Shown here one piece after another: positions 35,821 through 44,811 of a DNA stretch of 64,000 nt (positions within the stretch are counted from its first letter, which is position 1; each line of letters opens with the position of its first letter). Made by a program: the position numbers and the translations under genes. The stretch covers positions 62,001 through 126,000 of the forward strand of contig JAJFHU010000028.1 of NCBI GenBank assembly GCA_021775455.1, written 5' to 3'. This stretch comes from Hyphomicrobiales bacterium (lineage in GTDB: Bacteria; Pseudomonadota; Alphaproteobacteria; Rhizobiales; Rhizobiaceae). A model generated the notes under the pieces. The model saw only the letters and a program-made list of their open reading frames with translations, made no database searches and was not told the DNA's origin.

Positions 35821-37197
35821 TTAAATGTGGTGATAGTCTGCAACGCCGACAGTATGTTCGGTGCCAGCCAGTGGAACCTGTGCAATGGCTGACGCTTCCA
35901 TGGTGAGTGCTGCAAGATCCTCAGGTTCAAGGCTGTGGATGTTGGTCTTGCCACAGGCACGAGCCATCATCTGGGCTTCCATGGTCAGCGTGTGCAGGAA
36001 GTTGTAGACGCGTTCTGCAGCCGCATCAGGATCAAGGCGCTTGCGAAGCGTTGGATCCTGTGTCGCGACACCAACCGGACAACGACCCGTATGGCAGTGA
36101 TAGCATTCACCGGGATGAACACCCATCTCGGAGGGATAGTCTGCTTCAGGAATATCCTTGTTGCAGTTCAGTGCCATCATCGCGGAGTGTCCAATTGCAA
36201 TTGCGTCAGCACCCAGTGCCAATGCCTTTGCCACGTCACCGCCGTTGCGGATGCCACCAGCATAGACCAGTGAAATCTCGCCACGTTTGCCGATATCATC
36301 AATAGCGCGCCGAGCCTGACGAATTGCTGCCATGCCGGGAACACCGGTTTCTTCAGTTGCAAGGTGCGGTCCAGCGCCGGTCGAACCTTCCATGCCATCA
36401 ATATAGATGGAATCTGGGTCAGTCTTTGCTGCCATGCGCACATCGTCATAGACGCGCGCTGCACCGAGTTTCAACTGAATTGGAATTTGGCCGTCGGTTG
36501 CTTCGCGAATTTCCTGGATTTTAAGAGCCAGATCATCCGGCCCCAACCAGTCAGGGTGACGAGCCGGTGAACGCTGGTCAATACCGGCCGGAAGCGAGCG
36601 CATTTCGGCAACCTGGTCAGTCACTTTTTGACCCATAAGGTGGCCACCAAGACCGACCTTGCAGCCTTGACCGATAAAGAACTCACAGCCATCAGCAAGT
36701 TGCAGATGGTGCGGGTTAAAACCATATCGTGACTGGATGCACTGATAAAACCACTTTGAAGAATAACGACGCTCATCGGGGATCATGCCACCTTCGCCGG
36801 AACAGGTTGCTGTTCCGGCCATCGTTGCACCACGGGCAAGGGCCGTCTTTGCTTCAAATGACAGAGCGCCAAAGCTCATGCCAGTGATATAAATCGGGAT
36901 ATCCAGCACAAGTGGATTTTTGGCACGCGGGCCAATCACTGTCTTGGTCAGGCACTTTTCACGATAGCCTTCGATCACGAAGCGTGTAAGCGTACCCGGC
37001 AAGAAAGTCAGATCATCCCAATGCGGAATTTTCTTGAAGAGCGAAAAGCCCCGCATACGGTAACGACCAAGTTCAGACTTGATGTGGATGTCATTCATGA
37101 CTTCCGGTGTAAAAATCTGACTCTTGCCGAGTGAGTACTTCTTTTCAACCTGCAACTTGGACAGGCCGGTTTCAGTTTTGTCTGGTTTTTCCAACAT
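35821..37197 (-). CDS. glxD: GlxD: FMN-binding glutamate synthase-like subunit
   Basis: A 458-residue homologue of the FMN/Fe-S domain of glutamate synthase. Motifs: PIYITGMSFGALSFEAKTAL, GATMAGTATCSGEGGM, IQLKLGAARVYDDV, GTGAGPHLATEETGVP-like segment, and CYHCHTGRCPVG (C-x2-C-x4-C) for the Fe-S cluster. With GlxB (amidotransferase) and GlxC (GXGXG) it makes a split glutamate-synthase-like enzyme. The same architecture is used by N-methylglutamate synthase (MgsABC), so the amino acceptor may not be 2-oxoglutarate plus glutamine alone. Confidence 0.92.
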   Translation of the reverse strand: MLEKPDKTETGLSKLQVEKKYSLGKSQIFTPEVMNDIHIKSELGRYRMRGFSLFKKIPHWDDLTFLPGTLTRFVIEGYREKCLTKTVIGPRAKNPLVLDIPIYITGMSFGALSFEAKTALARGATMAGTATCSGEGGMIPDERRYSSKWFYQCIQSRYGFNPHHLQLADGCEFFIGQGCKVGLGGHLMGQKVTDQVAEMRSLPAGIDQRSPARHPDWLGPDDLALKIQEIREATDGQIPIQLKLGAARVYDDVRMAAKTDPDSIYIDGMEGSTGAGPHLATEETGVPGMAAIRQARRAIDDIGKRGEISLVYAGGIRNGGDVAKALALGADAIAIGHSAMMALNCNKDIPEADYPSEMGVHPGECYHCHTGRCPVGVATQDPTLRKRLDPDAAAERVYNFLHTLTMEAQMMARACGKTNIHSLEPEDLAALTMEASAIAQVPLAGTEHTVGVADYHHI

Positions 37198-37245
37198 CGT
37201 GTTTCAACCTTTCGTGGAGCGGTGCTCCAAAATCCAAATGCCCAA

Positions 37246-38082
37246 TTACAGAACCAACTTCTTCTCAGAGGGTTCAAGATTGTCGTAGCTCCAAAGCTGC
37301 TTGCCAGCGACGATCTTGGTGAAATGGTCAACGCCCTTTTCTGGCATCAATTCATACTGGGTGAGCTTGCGCGTCAGCCAGGCCTTGTCGAGGTCAGTGA
37401 GTTCACCTGGAATTGCATCAACGCCGAGGTCCTTGATTTCACCACCGACGTAAATTGTTCCGTCATACATCGAGTCGCCAAGGTTCTTGCCAGCATTGCC
37501 GCATACAACCATGCGCCCGCGCTGCATCATGAAGCCGGAAAATGCGCCAGTATCACCACCGACGAGGATGGTGCCACCCTTCTGGTCAATGCCGGTACGT
37601 GAGCCGACTGATCCCTTGCAAACCAGATCACCACCACGCATTGCTGCACCAAAAGTGGAGCCGGCATTTTTTTCAACAACAATAGTGCCGGCCATCAGGT
37701 TTTCACCGAATGACCAACCAACACGGCCGGATACCCGAACGTTCGGTCCATCCAGAAGACCACAACCAAAATAGCCAAGGCTTCCTTCAACGATAATGTT
37801 TGCACGGTTGAGAATGCCGACAACAAGTGAGTGCGCGGCACCTGGATTCTTAAGCACAATCGTGCCGTGTCCGGAATCCATCAGTTCACGAATTTTGGAG
37901 TTGACCTCACGGGCTGTCTTGCCTTCAGCATCAACTTCTGCGCGTTTGTTGAAATCCACATCCCGGGCAAAGGCGTAACCATAGCCACCCTCGTTTTCGA
38001 GGGTAAACATGGTTTTGATGTCACGACCTTTTAGCGGCTCGGTGTGAAGACCCATTTCATGGGATGTACTTACGCCTGCCAT
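37246..38082 (-). CDS. glxC: GlxC: GXGXG-domain glutamate synthase-like subunit
   Basis: A 278-residue right-handed beta-helix protein equivalent to the C-terminal GXGXG domain of glutamate synthase. Repeated G-x-x-x-G-x-x-x-G strands are visible from NIIVEGSLGYFGCGLLDGPN to NLGDSMYDGTIYVGGE. It links the amidotransferase and FMN domains structurally. AGGAGG ribosome site; start overlaps the glxB stop by 13 bp. Confidence 0.92.
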   Translation of the reverse strand: MAGVSTSHEMGLHTEPLKGRDIKTMFTLENEGGYGYAFARDVDFNKRAEVDAEGKTAREVNSKIRELMDSGHGTIVLKNPGAAHSLVVGILNRANIIVEGSLGYFGCGLLDGPNVRVSGRVGWSFGENLMAGTIVVEKNAGSTFGAAMRGGDLVCKGSVGSRTGIDQKGGTILVGGDTGAFSGFMMQRGRMVVCGNAGKNLGDSMYDGTIYVGGEIKDLGVDAIPGELTDLDKAWLTRKLTQYELMPEKGVDHFTKIVAGKQLWSYDNLEPSEKKLVL

Positions 38083-39005
38083 ACTCTTACCTCCTCATCG
38101 TAAGGATCCCACGTATCAATTTCATGGGGAATTATTGCGCGAATTGCGACTTCTTCGGATGCAAGTGCAACCATGTCGTCGCTTTCGTAAAGAACCATTG
38201 GCTTGGCTGCCATCGTGTCCTTTGCCATGCCAAGCTGGTCGGCTGTGGTCACCAAGTAGGTGAACACACCATCGATTTCCTGGATTGATTGCGTCAGGGA
38301 TTCTTCAAGTGAAATTCCCTTTTCCATGTTGGATGCCGTATAGACCGCCAGCAGCTCGGAATCACAATTCGAAACAAACCGCTGACCTTCGCGCTCCAAT
38401 TGCCGGCGCATCAGCCAGTAGTTGGTGATCTGCCCATTATGAACAACAGCGATGTCATTATAAGGGTAGGCCCAATATGGGTGTGCAGAACGAATGTCCA
38501 CATCCGATTCGGTGGCCATGCGAGTATGACCAATGCCGTGGGTTCCAGTGAAGTTTCCAAGACCATACTGACCTGAAACGACACCTGCATCACCCAGATC
38601 CTTGATCAGTTCCAGAGAATTGCCGATGGACAGGATTTCAGCGCCTTCCACATCTTCCACATGATCGGCGAGTTTTTTCATGTCACCATCAAACTGGATT
38701 TCATAGCGGTAGGCATATTCGGTTGCCTCTTCTGCCTTGGTTACTTTCGCACCGAGCTCTTTCAAGATTGTATCAACTCGCGAACGGCGATCCTTGATCT
38801 CGTCATGAATTTTAAGACCGGAATCCAGATCTTCCTGCTCTGCCACCTTGAAGCGCAATACATGTTGCCCCTTGGTGGGTTTGCCGTATATGGCGAAACC
38901 GGTTGAGTCCGGTCCCCGGTGCTTAAGAGCCTGCAACATATCGGTCATTTCCTGACCGATATTTGATGTGCCCTTTCGGTAAATTAGTCCTGCGATTCCA
39001 CACAT
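38070..39005 (-). CDS. glxB: GlxB: class II glutamine amidotransferase subunit
   Basis: A 311-residue Ntn-type amidotransferase. Cys2 (MCGIAGLIYRKG) is the N-terminal nucleophile after Met removal; HRGPDSTGF, GIGHTRMATES and NGQITNYWLMRR are class II (PurF-like) motifs. It should supply ammonia (or transfer the gamma-amino group) from glutamine or a glutamine-like amide to the GlxCD module. The glutamine-synthetase-family gene immediately upstream may make that amide. Confidence 0.93.
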   Translation of the reverse strand: MCGIAGLIYRKGTSNIGQEMTDMLQALKHRGPDSTGFAIYGKPTKGQHVLRFKVAEQEDLDSGLKIHDEIKDRRSRVDTILKELGAKVTKAEEATEYAYRYEIQFDGDMKKLADHVEDVEGAEILSIGNSLELIKDLGDAGVVSGQYGLGNFTGTHGIGHTRMATESDVDIRSAHPYWAYPYNDIAVVHNGQITNYWLMRRQLEREGQRFVSNCDSELLAVYTASNMEKGISLEESLTQSIQEIDGVFTYLVTTADQLGMAKDTMAAKPMVLYESDDMVALASEEVAIRAIIPHEIDTWDPYDEEVRVWQA

Positions 39006-39063
39006 TTGTCCTGTGCTCCTTGTAAATCGAGAAGTTAAACTTAAGCTTCTTGGGGAGTGCCGC

Positions 39064-40539
39064 TTACGGCAGACACTCCATGTATGTGTCGTTGTCCCAA
39101 TCGGTCACGGTAGCGTTAAACCGGGCAAACTCGTCGTACTTGTACTCATGGAACAGACGGTACATTTCTCCCGGCATACCGCGTCGAACCACTTCACTGC
39201 CTTCCAGATGGTCCAATGCTTCGCCGAGTGACATCGGCAGTTTCTTGACCTGCTTGCCGGCCTTGATCGCCTCGTAAATATTGCGTTCTTCCGGCTTGCC
39301 AGGATCCAGATTGTTGTCGATCCCGTCATCCATTGCGGCCAACAAGGTAGATCCCATGATGTACGGGTTCACCATCGAATCGACTGAGCGATATTCAAAG
39401 CGGCCCGGTGCAGACACGCGAAGACCGGTCGTACGGTTCTGAAATCCCCAGTCTGCAAAGACTGGTGCCCAGAAGCCAGTGTCCCAAAGGCGGCGATATG
39501 AGTTTACTGTTGAACAACCAATTGCAGTCAACGCCTGCAAGTGTTGAACCACCCCGCCAATCGCGACCAAACCTTCTTTACCAGGCATTTGTGGGTCGTC
39601 ATCATCCGGCATAAAGGTATTTTCTCCGCCATTAACGTACATGTAGTTGTCACGCATACCCGGAAGATCTTTTTCATCATTGCCGCATTTGACAAACTTG
39701 TCTTCACCACCACGCCACAGTGACATGTTGTGGTGACAACCGGAGGCGGAAACACCCATGAACGGCTTCGTCATGAAGCAGGCGAAAATTCCGTTTTCAC
39801 GCGCAACCTGCGCACAGATCTGACGGTAAGTGGTTAGTCGATCTGCGTTACGCAGAACGTCGTCATACATCCAGTTCAATTCGAGCTGACCGGGTGCATC
39901 TTCATGGTCGCCCTGGATCATGTCGAGACCCATTTGCCGCGCATACCTGATCACCTGCATTGAAACAGGCCGCAGACTTTCAAACTGATCGATGTGGTAA
40001 CAGTACGGCTTTGAATATCCATCTTTTGGCTTGCCGTTTTCATCAAACTTCAACCACATCATTTCAGGCTCAGTACCAATACGAAGCTGTTTGCCATGCT
40101 TTTTCTGGAAATCTTCATGCATACGACGAAGGTTGCCGCGGCTATCTGATGTCAGATATCCGCCCGGGTTTTCCTTCTCTTCGCGGTTGCGAAACAATGT
40201 GCAATAGAAACGGCCAATCTCTGGCGCCCATGGCAGCTGCATAAAGGTTTCAGGTTCTGGAATACCGACAAGTTCGGCAGCTTCCGGCCCATAACCCAGA
40301 TAATTGCCGCCACGATCTGTAAACAAGTTGACTGTTGCGCCATAAACAAGCTGAAAGCCCTTCATGGCAATACTTTCCCAGTGGTCAGCGGGGATACCCT
40401 TACCCATGATTTTCCCGGTGACTGAAACGAACTGCAAATAGAGATATTCAATCCCTTTTGCATCAATCATTTTGCGAACTTCTTTTATTTTGTCGGCACG
40501 CCCCTTTGCCTCAACAAATTTCTCAAGATCAGTTGCCAT
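39064..40539 (-). CDS. Glutamine synthetase-family enzyme (type III-like, large form)
   Basis: About 491 residues from ATG 40539 (GGGAGGAACC ribosome site). Contains GTEPEMMWLKFD and QGDHEDAPGQLELNW (GxEPE, GDHE metal motifs), FMTKPFMGVSASGCHHNMSL and GRFEYRSVDSMVNPYI, the catalytic-domain signatures of the glutamine synthetase fold. It is longer than GlnT and has a central insertion around NGGENTFMPDDDDPQMPGKE. First gene of the operon feeding GlxB, so it may produce glutamine or another gamma-glutamyl amide such as gamma-glutamylmethylamide. Substrate specificity is not readable from sequence. Confidence 0.88.
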   Translation of the reverse strand: MATDLEKFVEAKGRADKIKEVRKMIDAKGIEYLYLQFVSVTGKIMGKGIPADHWESIAMKGFQLVYGATVNLFTDRGGNYLGYGPEAAELVGIPEPETFMQLPWAPEIGRFYCTLFRNREEKENPGGYLTSDSRGNLRRMHEDFQKKHGKQLRIGTEPEMMWLKFDENGKPKDGYSKPYCYHIDQFESLRPVSMQVIRYARQMGLDMIQGDHEDAPGQLELNWMYDDVLRNADRLTTYRQICAQVARENGIFACFMTKPFMGVSASGCHHNMSLWRGGEDKFVKCGNDEKDLPGMRDNYMYVNGGENTFMPDDDDPQMPGKEGLVAIGGVVQHLQALTAIGCSTVNSYRRLWDTGFWAPVFADWGFQNRTTGLRVSAPGRFEYRSVDSMVNPYIMGSTLLAAMDDGIDNNLDPGKPEERNIYEAIKAGKQVKKLPMSLGEALDHLEGSEVVRRGMPGEMYRLFHEYKYDEFARFNATVTDWDNDTYMECLP

Positions 40540-40923
40540 CTGGTTCCTCCCGTAAGCGGCCATTTTTCACCAATTTTCAGAAAAGGCCGCGTCTGTTGCT
40601 GTTTTCTCAACCAATAACCTACCAATATTATACCAATTTTGACAACCAGTATTTTTTCAGGGTACACTTTTTTTGGGGGTATCGTGAAATTGACCTCCAT
40701 AAAAACAATAATGATGATAGGCTGGGTATACCGGCTAATGCCTTGGTTTTGGGCGAAAAATGCCCAAATTTCGAATATGCCCTTGGCAGCATTTGGAGAA
40801 GATTGTGTCGTTTCGCCGCGTAACGAATGCCTGATATTCATACAGGCATATTTGCGCGAACAACTGAGACCAATCTCATACATTTAATGCCCGGCACTTG
40901 AGTGGGAGCACTAGGAACCGAGT
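40540..40923. promoter_or_regulatory. Divergent regulatory region between the synthetase/Glx operon and gntR
   Basis: 384 bp without a gene, AT-rich. It holds three ACCAAT boxes (40610-40637) and a fourth at 40569-40574; on the minus strand they read ATTGGT and lie 30-98 bp before the synthetase start. A run of T followed by GGGGG at 40665-40678 is also conspicuous. Confidence 0.6.
40610..40637. promoter_or_regulatory. Three ACCAAT boxes at exact 11-bp spacing
   Basis: ACCAAT at 40610-40615, 40621-40626 and 40632-40637, same orientation, 11 bp apart, i.e. about one helical turn. Such phasing suggests a multi-site operator for a regulator, possibly the GntR protein encoded divergently, though FadR-type proteins normally bind inverted sites. 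Confidence 0.5.
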
Positions 40924-41616
40924 ATGGTGGAGAGCAAAGGACTGAACGCGCGGGCAATCACTGCCAAGATCCAACGCGCCATTGAAATCGGTACATATGC
41001 CAATGGGGATCAGTTGCCGCCGGAACGAGAACTTGTAGATACCTATTCTGCATCCCGCAGTACTATTCGCAAGGCGCTCAACAATCTGGAGAACATTGGG
41101 CTGATAACCAGAAAGGCGGGAAGTGGCACATTTATCAGTTATGAAGGTCCACCGGAACCGGACGTCAGCAATGTCATCGATCAGATTAGCCCACTTCATT
41201 TGATTCAAGCTCGTATAGGCGTGGAACGGCAAATGGCTCGCCTGGCAGTATTGCATTCCAACCGGCGGGATCTGGAGCAGTTACAGGCAGTCCTTGAAAA
41301 AATGGAGGCCTGCGAAAATGACAAGGATGAATTTTCGCGGTGGGATGCCGATTTTCACATGCAAATGGCCAAGGCCACCCGAAATCCCTTGATGGTGCAT
41401 CTTTATGAGCAGATCAACGATGTGCGTTCGCACGCCCAATGGCGGGCAATGAAGAACATCATCCTGCGTCCTGACCAAATACGGCGTTATAATGAGTTCC
41501 ACCGCAAGATATTCGAGGCAATCAGCAATCGGGATTCCACCGCGGCAGTTGAGGCGATAACCGGACACATGGATCTGGCCCATGATGATCTTATCGGAGC
41601 GGAAAGCCTGCTCTGA
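40924..41616 (+). CDS. GntR-family regulator, FadR subfamily (FCD effector domain)
   Basis: A 230-residue regulator. Winged helix: LPPERELVDTYSASRSTIRK then LENIGLITRKAGSGTFISYE (about 25-75). The FCD ligand domain (about 90-225) has RIGVERQMARLAVLHSNRRD and FHRKIFEAISNRDSTAAVEA, with histidines that could bind a metal and carboxylate ligand. Divergent from the synthetase/Glx operon and upstream of GlnT, so it probably controls one or both. Followed by a good terminator. Confidence 0.9.
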   Translation: MVESKGLNARAITAKIQRAIEIGTYANGDQLPPERELVDTYSASRSTIRKALNNLENIGLITRKAGSGTFISYEGPPEPDVSNVIDQISPLHLIQARIGVERQMARLAVLHSNRRDLEQLQAVLEKMEACENDKDEFSRWDADFHMQMAKATRNPLMVHLYEQINDVRSHAQWRAMKNIILRPDQIRRYNEFHRKIFEAISNRDSTAAVEAITGHMDLAHDDLIGAESLL

Positions 41617-41642
41617 GCATTTCTTGGTTTTGATACGCCTGC

Positions 41643-41669
41643 GCCGCGGAACTTTCATACGCGGCTTTT
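41643..41669 (+). terminator. Terminator after gntR
   Basis: GCCGCG (41643-41648) pairs with CGCGGC (41660-41665) around an 11-base loop, followed by TTTT. Lies 27 bp after the gntR stop and so separates gntR from glnT transcription. Confidence 0.75.
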
Positions 41670-41878
41670 GGGTCAGTCGAACCAAAGCAAGAACAATTCA
41701 GCCGCCTCACTCGCAATTTTAATGCATCAACACAATTTTTCACAACAGGAATAAATTTTTCATTGCAGGAATTGTCGCCCTGTCCTATCCTTGACTGGCA
41801 CATTGATGAAACTTGTTTATGCTGCCGGTTGGAAACACAGCTAAACTGGCAGTCTTGCCGTACTATTTGGAGGGAACC

Positions 41879-43186
41879 ATGGCAATCGATCTTGCAAAAA
41901 CCGCGAAAAGCAAAGGGATCAAATATTTTCTTATATCCTTTACCGACCTCTTTGGCGTGATGCGGTCCAAACTCGTGCCAGCGGCGGCAATTGCCGATAT
42001 GGCAAAGGATGGTGCCGGATTTGCTGGCTTCGCAGCGTGGCTGGACATGACACCTGCAAATTCCGACATGTTTGCAATTCCTGATCCCAACAGCCTGATC
42101 CAACTGCCTTGGAGGCCAGAAGTTGGCTGGCTTGCGGCTAACCTGTGGATGGATGGCAAGGAAGTGGAGCATGCTCCGCGCAATACGCTGAAGCGGATTT
42201 GCGACATTGCGTTGAAGAAGGGTTATCGCCTGAAGACTGGGGTTGAACCAGAATATTTTCTGATTTCTGAAGATGGCGAAGCGCTTTCCGACCCTCGCGA
42301 TACGCAGGAAAAACCATGCTACGACCAGTCTGCACTTATGCGCCGCTATGATGTCATATCGGAAATTTGCGACTGCATGATTGAACTGGGCTGGGGGCCG
42401 TACCAAAACGACCATGAAGATGCCAATGGCCAGTTCGAGATGAACTGGGATTACAATGATGCCGTTGTAACGGCTGACCAGCATGCATTCTTCAAATACA
42501 TGGTCAAGGCAATCGCTGAAAAGCACGGCCTTCGCGCGACTTTCATGCCGAAACCTTTTGCGCATCTCACCGGCAATGGTTGCCATGTGCACGTCAGTAT
42601 CTGGGACAAGGCAGGCAAGAAGAACCTCTTTCAGGATGCAAAGGGTGAACTCGGAGTTTCCAAACTTGGATACCAATTCATGGGTGGTTTGATGCACCAT
42701 GCGGTTGGCATGACAGCGATCACCAACCCGACCGTGAATTCGTACAAGCGCATCAATGGAGCGGTTACCACATCGGGAGCGACTTGGGCACCAAACACTG
42801 TGACGTATGGCGGCAATAACCGGACCAACATGATCCGAATTCCGGATGCAGGTCGATTTGAGTTCCGCCTCGCTGATGGTGCTTCGAACCCATATCTGTT
42901 GCAGGCTGCCCTTTTTGCCGCCGGTCTTGACGGCATTGCGAACAAGCGTGACCCCGGCACGCGGGTTGATCTCAACATGTACGAAGAAGGTCACAAGGTG
43001 AAGGGTGCAAAGAAGCTTCCACTGAATCTGCTTGATGCACTTCGTGAACTAGAGAAAGACCGGACACTGCGTGACACAATGGGTGACGAAGTGATCGATG
43101 CATTCCTCAAGCTCAAGCACAAGGAGTGGCTGAAGTTCACCGCCAACCTCACGCCGTGGGAGCGCGAGAACGCGCTCGACTGCTAG
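41879..43186 (+). CDS. glnT: Type III glutamate-ammonia ligase / GlnT-like synthetase
   Basis: 435 residues from ATG 41879, the GGAGGGAACC ribosome site ruling out the upstream 41813 start. N-terminus GIKYFLISFTDLFGVMRSKL, then GVEPEYFLI, YQNDHEDANGQFEMNWDYND, FMPKPFAHLTGNGCHVHVSI and FEFRLADGASNPYL: the metal- and ATP-binding motifs of the type III group. Length matches rhizobial GlnT. The closely related gamma-glutamylmethylamide synthetase GmaS has the same architecture, so methylamine rather than ammonia as substrate remains possible. A TTGACT (41791) with a 17-bp spacer to TGTTTA may be its promoter. Confidence 0.88.
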   Translation: MAIDLAKTAKSKGIKYFLISFTDLFGVMRSKLVPAAAIADMAKDGAGFAGFAAWLDMTPANSDMFAIPDPNSLIQLPWRPEVGWLAANLWMDGKEVEHAPRNTLKRICDIALKKGYRLKTGVEPEYFLISEDGEALSDPRDTQEKPCYDQSALMRRYDVISEICDCMIELGWGPYQNDHEDANGQFEMNWDYNDAVVTADQHAFFKYMVKAIAEKHGLRATFMPKPFAHLTGNGCHVHVSIWDKAGKKNLFQDAKGELGVSKLGYQFMGGLMHHAVGMTAITNPTVNSYKRINGAVTTSGATWAPNTVTYGGNNRTNMIRIPDAGRFEFRLADGASNPYLLQAALFAAGLDGIANKRDPGTRVDLNMYEEGHKVKGAKKLPLNLLDALRELEKDRTLRDTMGDEVIDAFLKLKHKEWLKFTANLTPWERENALDC

Positions 43187-43189
43187 ACA

Positions 43190-44095
43190 TTGCCGGTTGC
43201 CGCAACCTCTAACCAGCGTTTGAGGGGATCGCTTTCTATCCTCTTTAGCGCTGGCATTTGGGGGATGTTCTGGATTCCGATCCGGTTCTTTGATGAAAAT
43301 GGCCTTCACGGACTTTGGGGAATTGCGGCATTTCTTGCCGCAGCAAGCATCGTGTCCATTCCGCTGGCAATTTACTTCCGTGAATTTAATCGCCGCGACA
43401 TTGGGGTGATACTCCTCCTGGGGCTGGGGATGGGAATGTCGGAAGTCTTCTATTTCATGGGTCTCATTTTAACTGACATCGTCAGGGTTGTGTTTCTATT
43501 CTATTTACTGCCAATCTGGACGGCACTAATCTCATTCGCCTTTTTTCGGGTTCCCCTCGGCCCCCTGCGGATATTTGCAATTGTTCTGGCGCTTGCCGGT
43601 GTCTGGTTGCTGCTAGGCGGCGGCGGATGGCCTGCACCGAAAAATCTCGGTGATATCTTTGCCTTGTTGGCAGGACTTTTTTGGGCATCCGGTCTCGTGC
43701 TTATTCGCGACCGCAATGAAGTCGGTGTCTTCGCAACTACATCTGCAACCATGGGTCTTGGATTTGTCTTTGCGATTGTCATGGCTTTATTGTTTGCTGC
43801 AATTTATCCCTCAAGCGAGACTGCAATTCCAGACTCAACTGTATTGGCGAAACTTATCATCCCCGTATTGGTTTTCGGAATTATCATTGTTTGGCCTACC
43901 CTGTTTGGCCAGTTTTGGGGTGCACGTTTCGTGGCAGCAACCACGGCGGCCTTGCTTACAATGTCGGAAATTCTGCTGGCGACGATTAGCTCAACGTTGC
44001 TGATTGGATCCCAACTTCCGTTAATCTCCTGGGTAGGTGGTGGCCTGATCATTTGTGCGATGTTTGTAGAGTTACATGCCGAAGAGCCGGGATAG
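43190..44095 (+). CDS. EamA/DMT-superfamily transporter
   Basis: A 301-residue inner-membrane protein with about ten hydrophobic segments in two homologous halves (EamA repeats). GSLSILFSAGIWGMFWIPIR opens the first repeat and GDIFALLAGLFWASGLVLIR the second. Starts at TTG 43190, only 3 bp after the glnT stop, so it is translated from the same message. Probably an exporter of an amino acid or amine linked to the GlnT reaction. Confidence 0.88.
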   Translation: MPVAATSNQRLRGSLSILFSAGIWGMFWIPIRFFDENGLHGLWGIAAFLAAASIVSIPLAIYFREFNRRDIGVILLLGLGMGMSEVFYFMGLILTDIVRVVFLFYLLPIWTALISFAFFRVPLGPLRIFAIVLALAGVWLLLGGGGWPAPKNLGDIFALLAGLFWASGLVLIRDRNEVGVFATTSATMGLGFVFAIVMALLFAAIYPSSETAIPDSTVLAKLIIPVLVFGIIIVWPTLFGQFWGARFVAATTAALLTMSEILLATISSTLLIGSQLPLISWVGGGLIICAMFVELHAEEPG

Positions 44096-44136
44096 GGCAT
44101 GCTTTATTTAGCTTTCCAACCCATTCGGGAATTTCT

Positions 44137-44286
44137 GCCCTGCTCAGGGCTTCGCCCTTCGTCGCCTCTTGTTGTCCGTTCGCGCACTGGCGTCTCGGCT
44201 GGTCGCCTCGCCTTGTGCTGCCACGGAGGGGGTTCTTTTGCCCATGCTGCTTTCTCCGCGTTACCCCTTGTGCCCCGTCACAGGGG
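44137..44286. other. GC-rich structured intergenic sequence
   Basis: Part of a 440-bp stretch (44096-44535) with no supportable gene. It has overlapping hairpins GCCCT(44137)/AGGGC(44146)/GCCCT(44154), where AGGGC-TTC-GCCCT is a tight stem-loop, and a strong stem CCCC(T)TGTG / CACAGGGG at 44264-44286. Composition is clearly more GC-rich than flanking sequence. It could contain the terminator of the glnT operon or a small RNA. Confidence 0.4.
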
Positions 44287-44535
44287 TCCATTCCTTTGAG
44301 CCTTCCCTTTAACAAGAGTGTCATTAGATGGAGAGGGGAAAGATAAGGGCAGGTATTCAGGGCGGGGATAAGTTCTTTGGAAGAATTTTAATGGCTGAAA
44401 AGCGCCAAGAACGAATATCGCGCCTTATCGTATACGGGCAAAACACATAACTCGCGCAAAATTTCAGGGTAAATTATTACCAGGTGAAAAAGTGTATTTA
44501 TTGGATTAAAATATCCAAATTGGTCTGTCCAATTT

Positions 44536-44811
44536 CTAGTTGGACAAAGCCGGACCACCATTTCGAATAACTATTGTTTCAGACCCCTGGTAGGCTGTCA
44601 AAGTGCCATCCGGGAATGTAATAAAGCAACCTTGCTCGCACAGCGTCGTAGTTTCATTTGGGCCGATCTCAAAATCCTGCCTTTCACCATTTTCGGTAAC
44701 GGTAATTTTTCTCACTTCACCGTCCTGATTGGTTATAGCCATCGAAAATGCCAAGTTGGCTGACATCGGCAAGATTGCCAATAGTGCTAGTGCAACTTTC
44801 ATATTACGCAT
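44536..44811 (-). CDS. Small exported protein, 91 residues
   Basis: Signal peptide (MKVALALLAILPMSANLAFS), then a short mature domain with ITNQDGEVRKITVTENGERQ and two cysteines (LCEQGCFI) that could form a disulfide. The start follows GGAAGG and overlaps the stop of the large MscS-type channel gene by 1 bp. No family recognised; a periplasmic partner of the channel is an inference from coupling. Confidence 0.75.
   Translation of the reverse strand: MRNMKVALALLAILPMSANLAFSMAITNQDGEVRKITVTENGERQDFEIGPNETTTLCEQGCFITFPDGTLTAYQGSETIVIRNGGPALSN

Noticed and set aside
41780-41830. Possible sigma-54 promoter before glnT (TGGCAC at 41795)
   Set aside because: The required GC element about 5 bases further (TTGCA/T) is missing; the sequence there reads ATTGATGAAAC. 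A sigma-70-like TTGACT/TGTTTA pair fits better.
41591-42994. Very long minus-strand frame (467 codons) opposite glnT
   Set aside because: A mirror of the strongly conserved glnT codons; no homology and a poor start.
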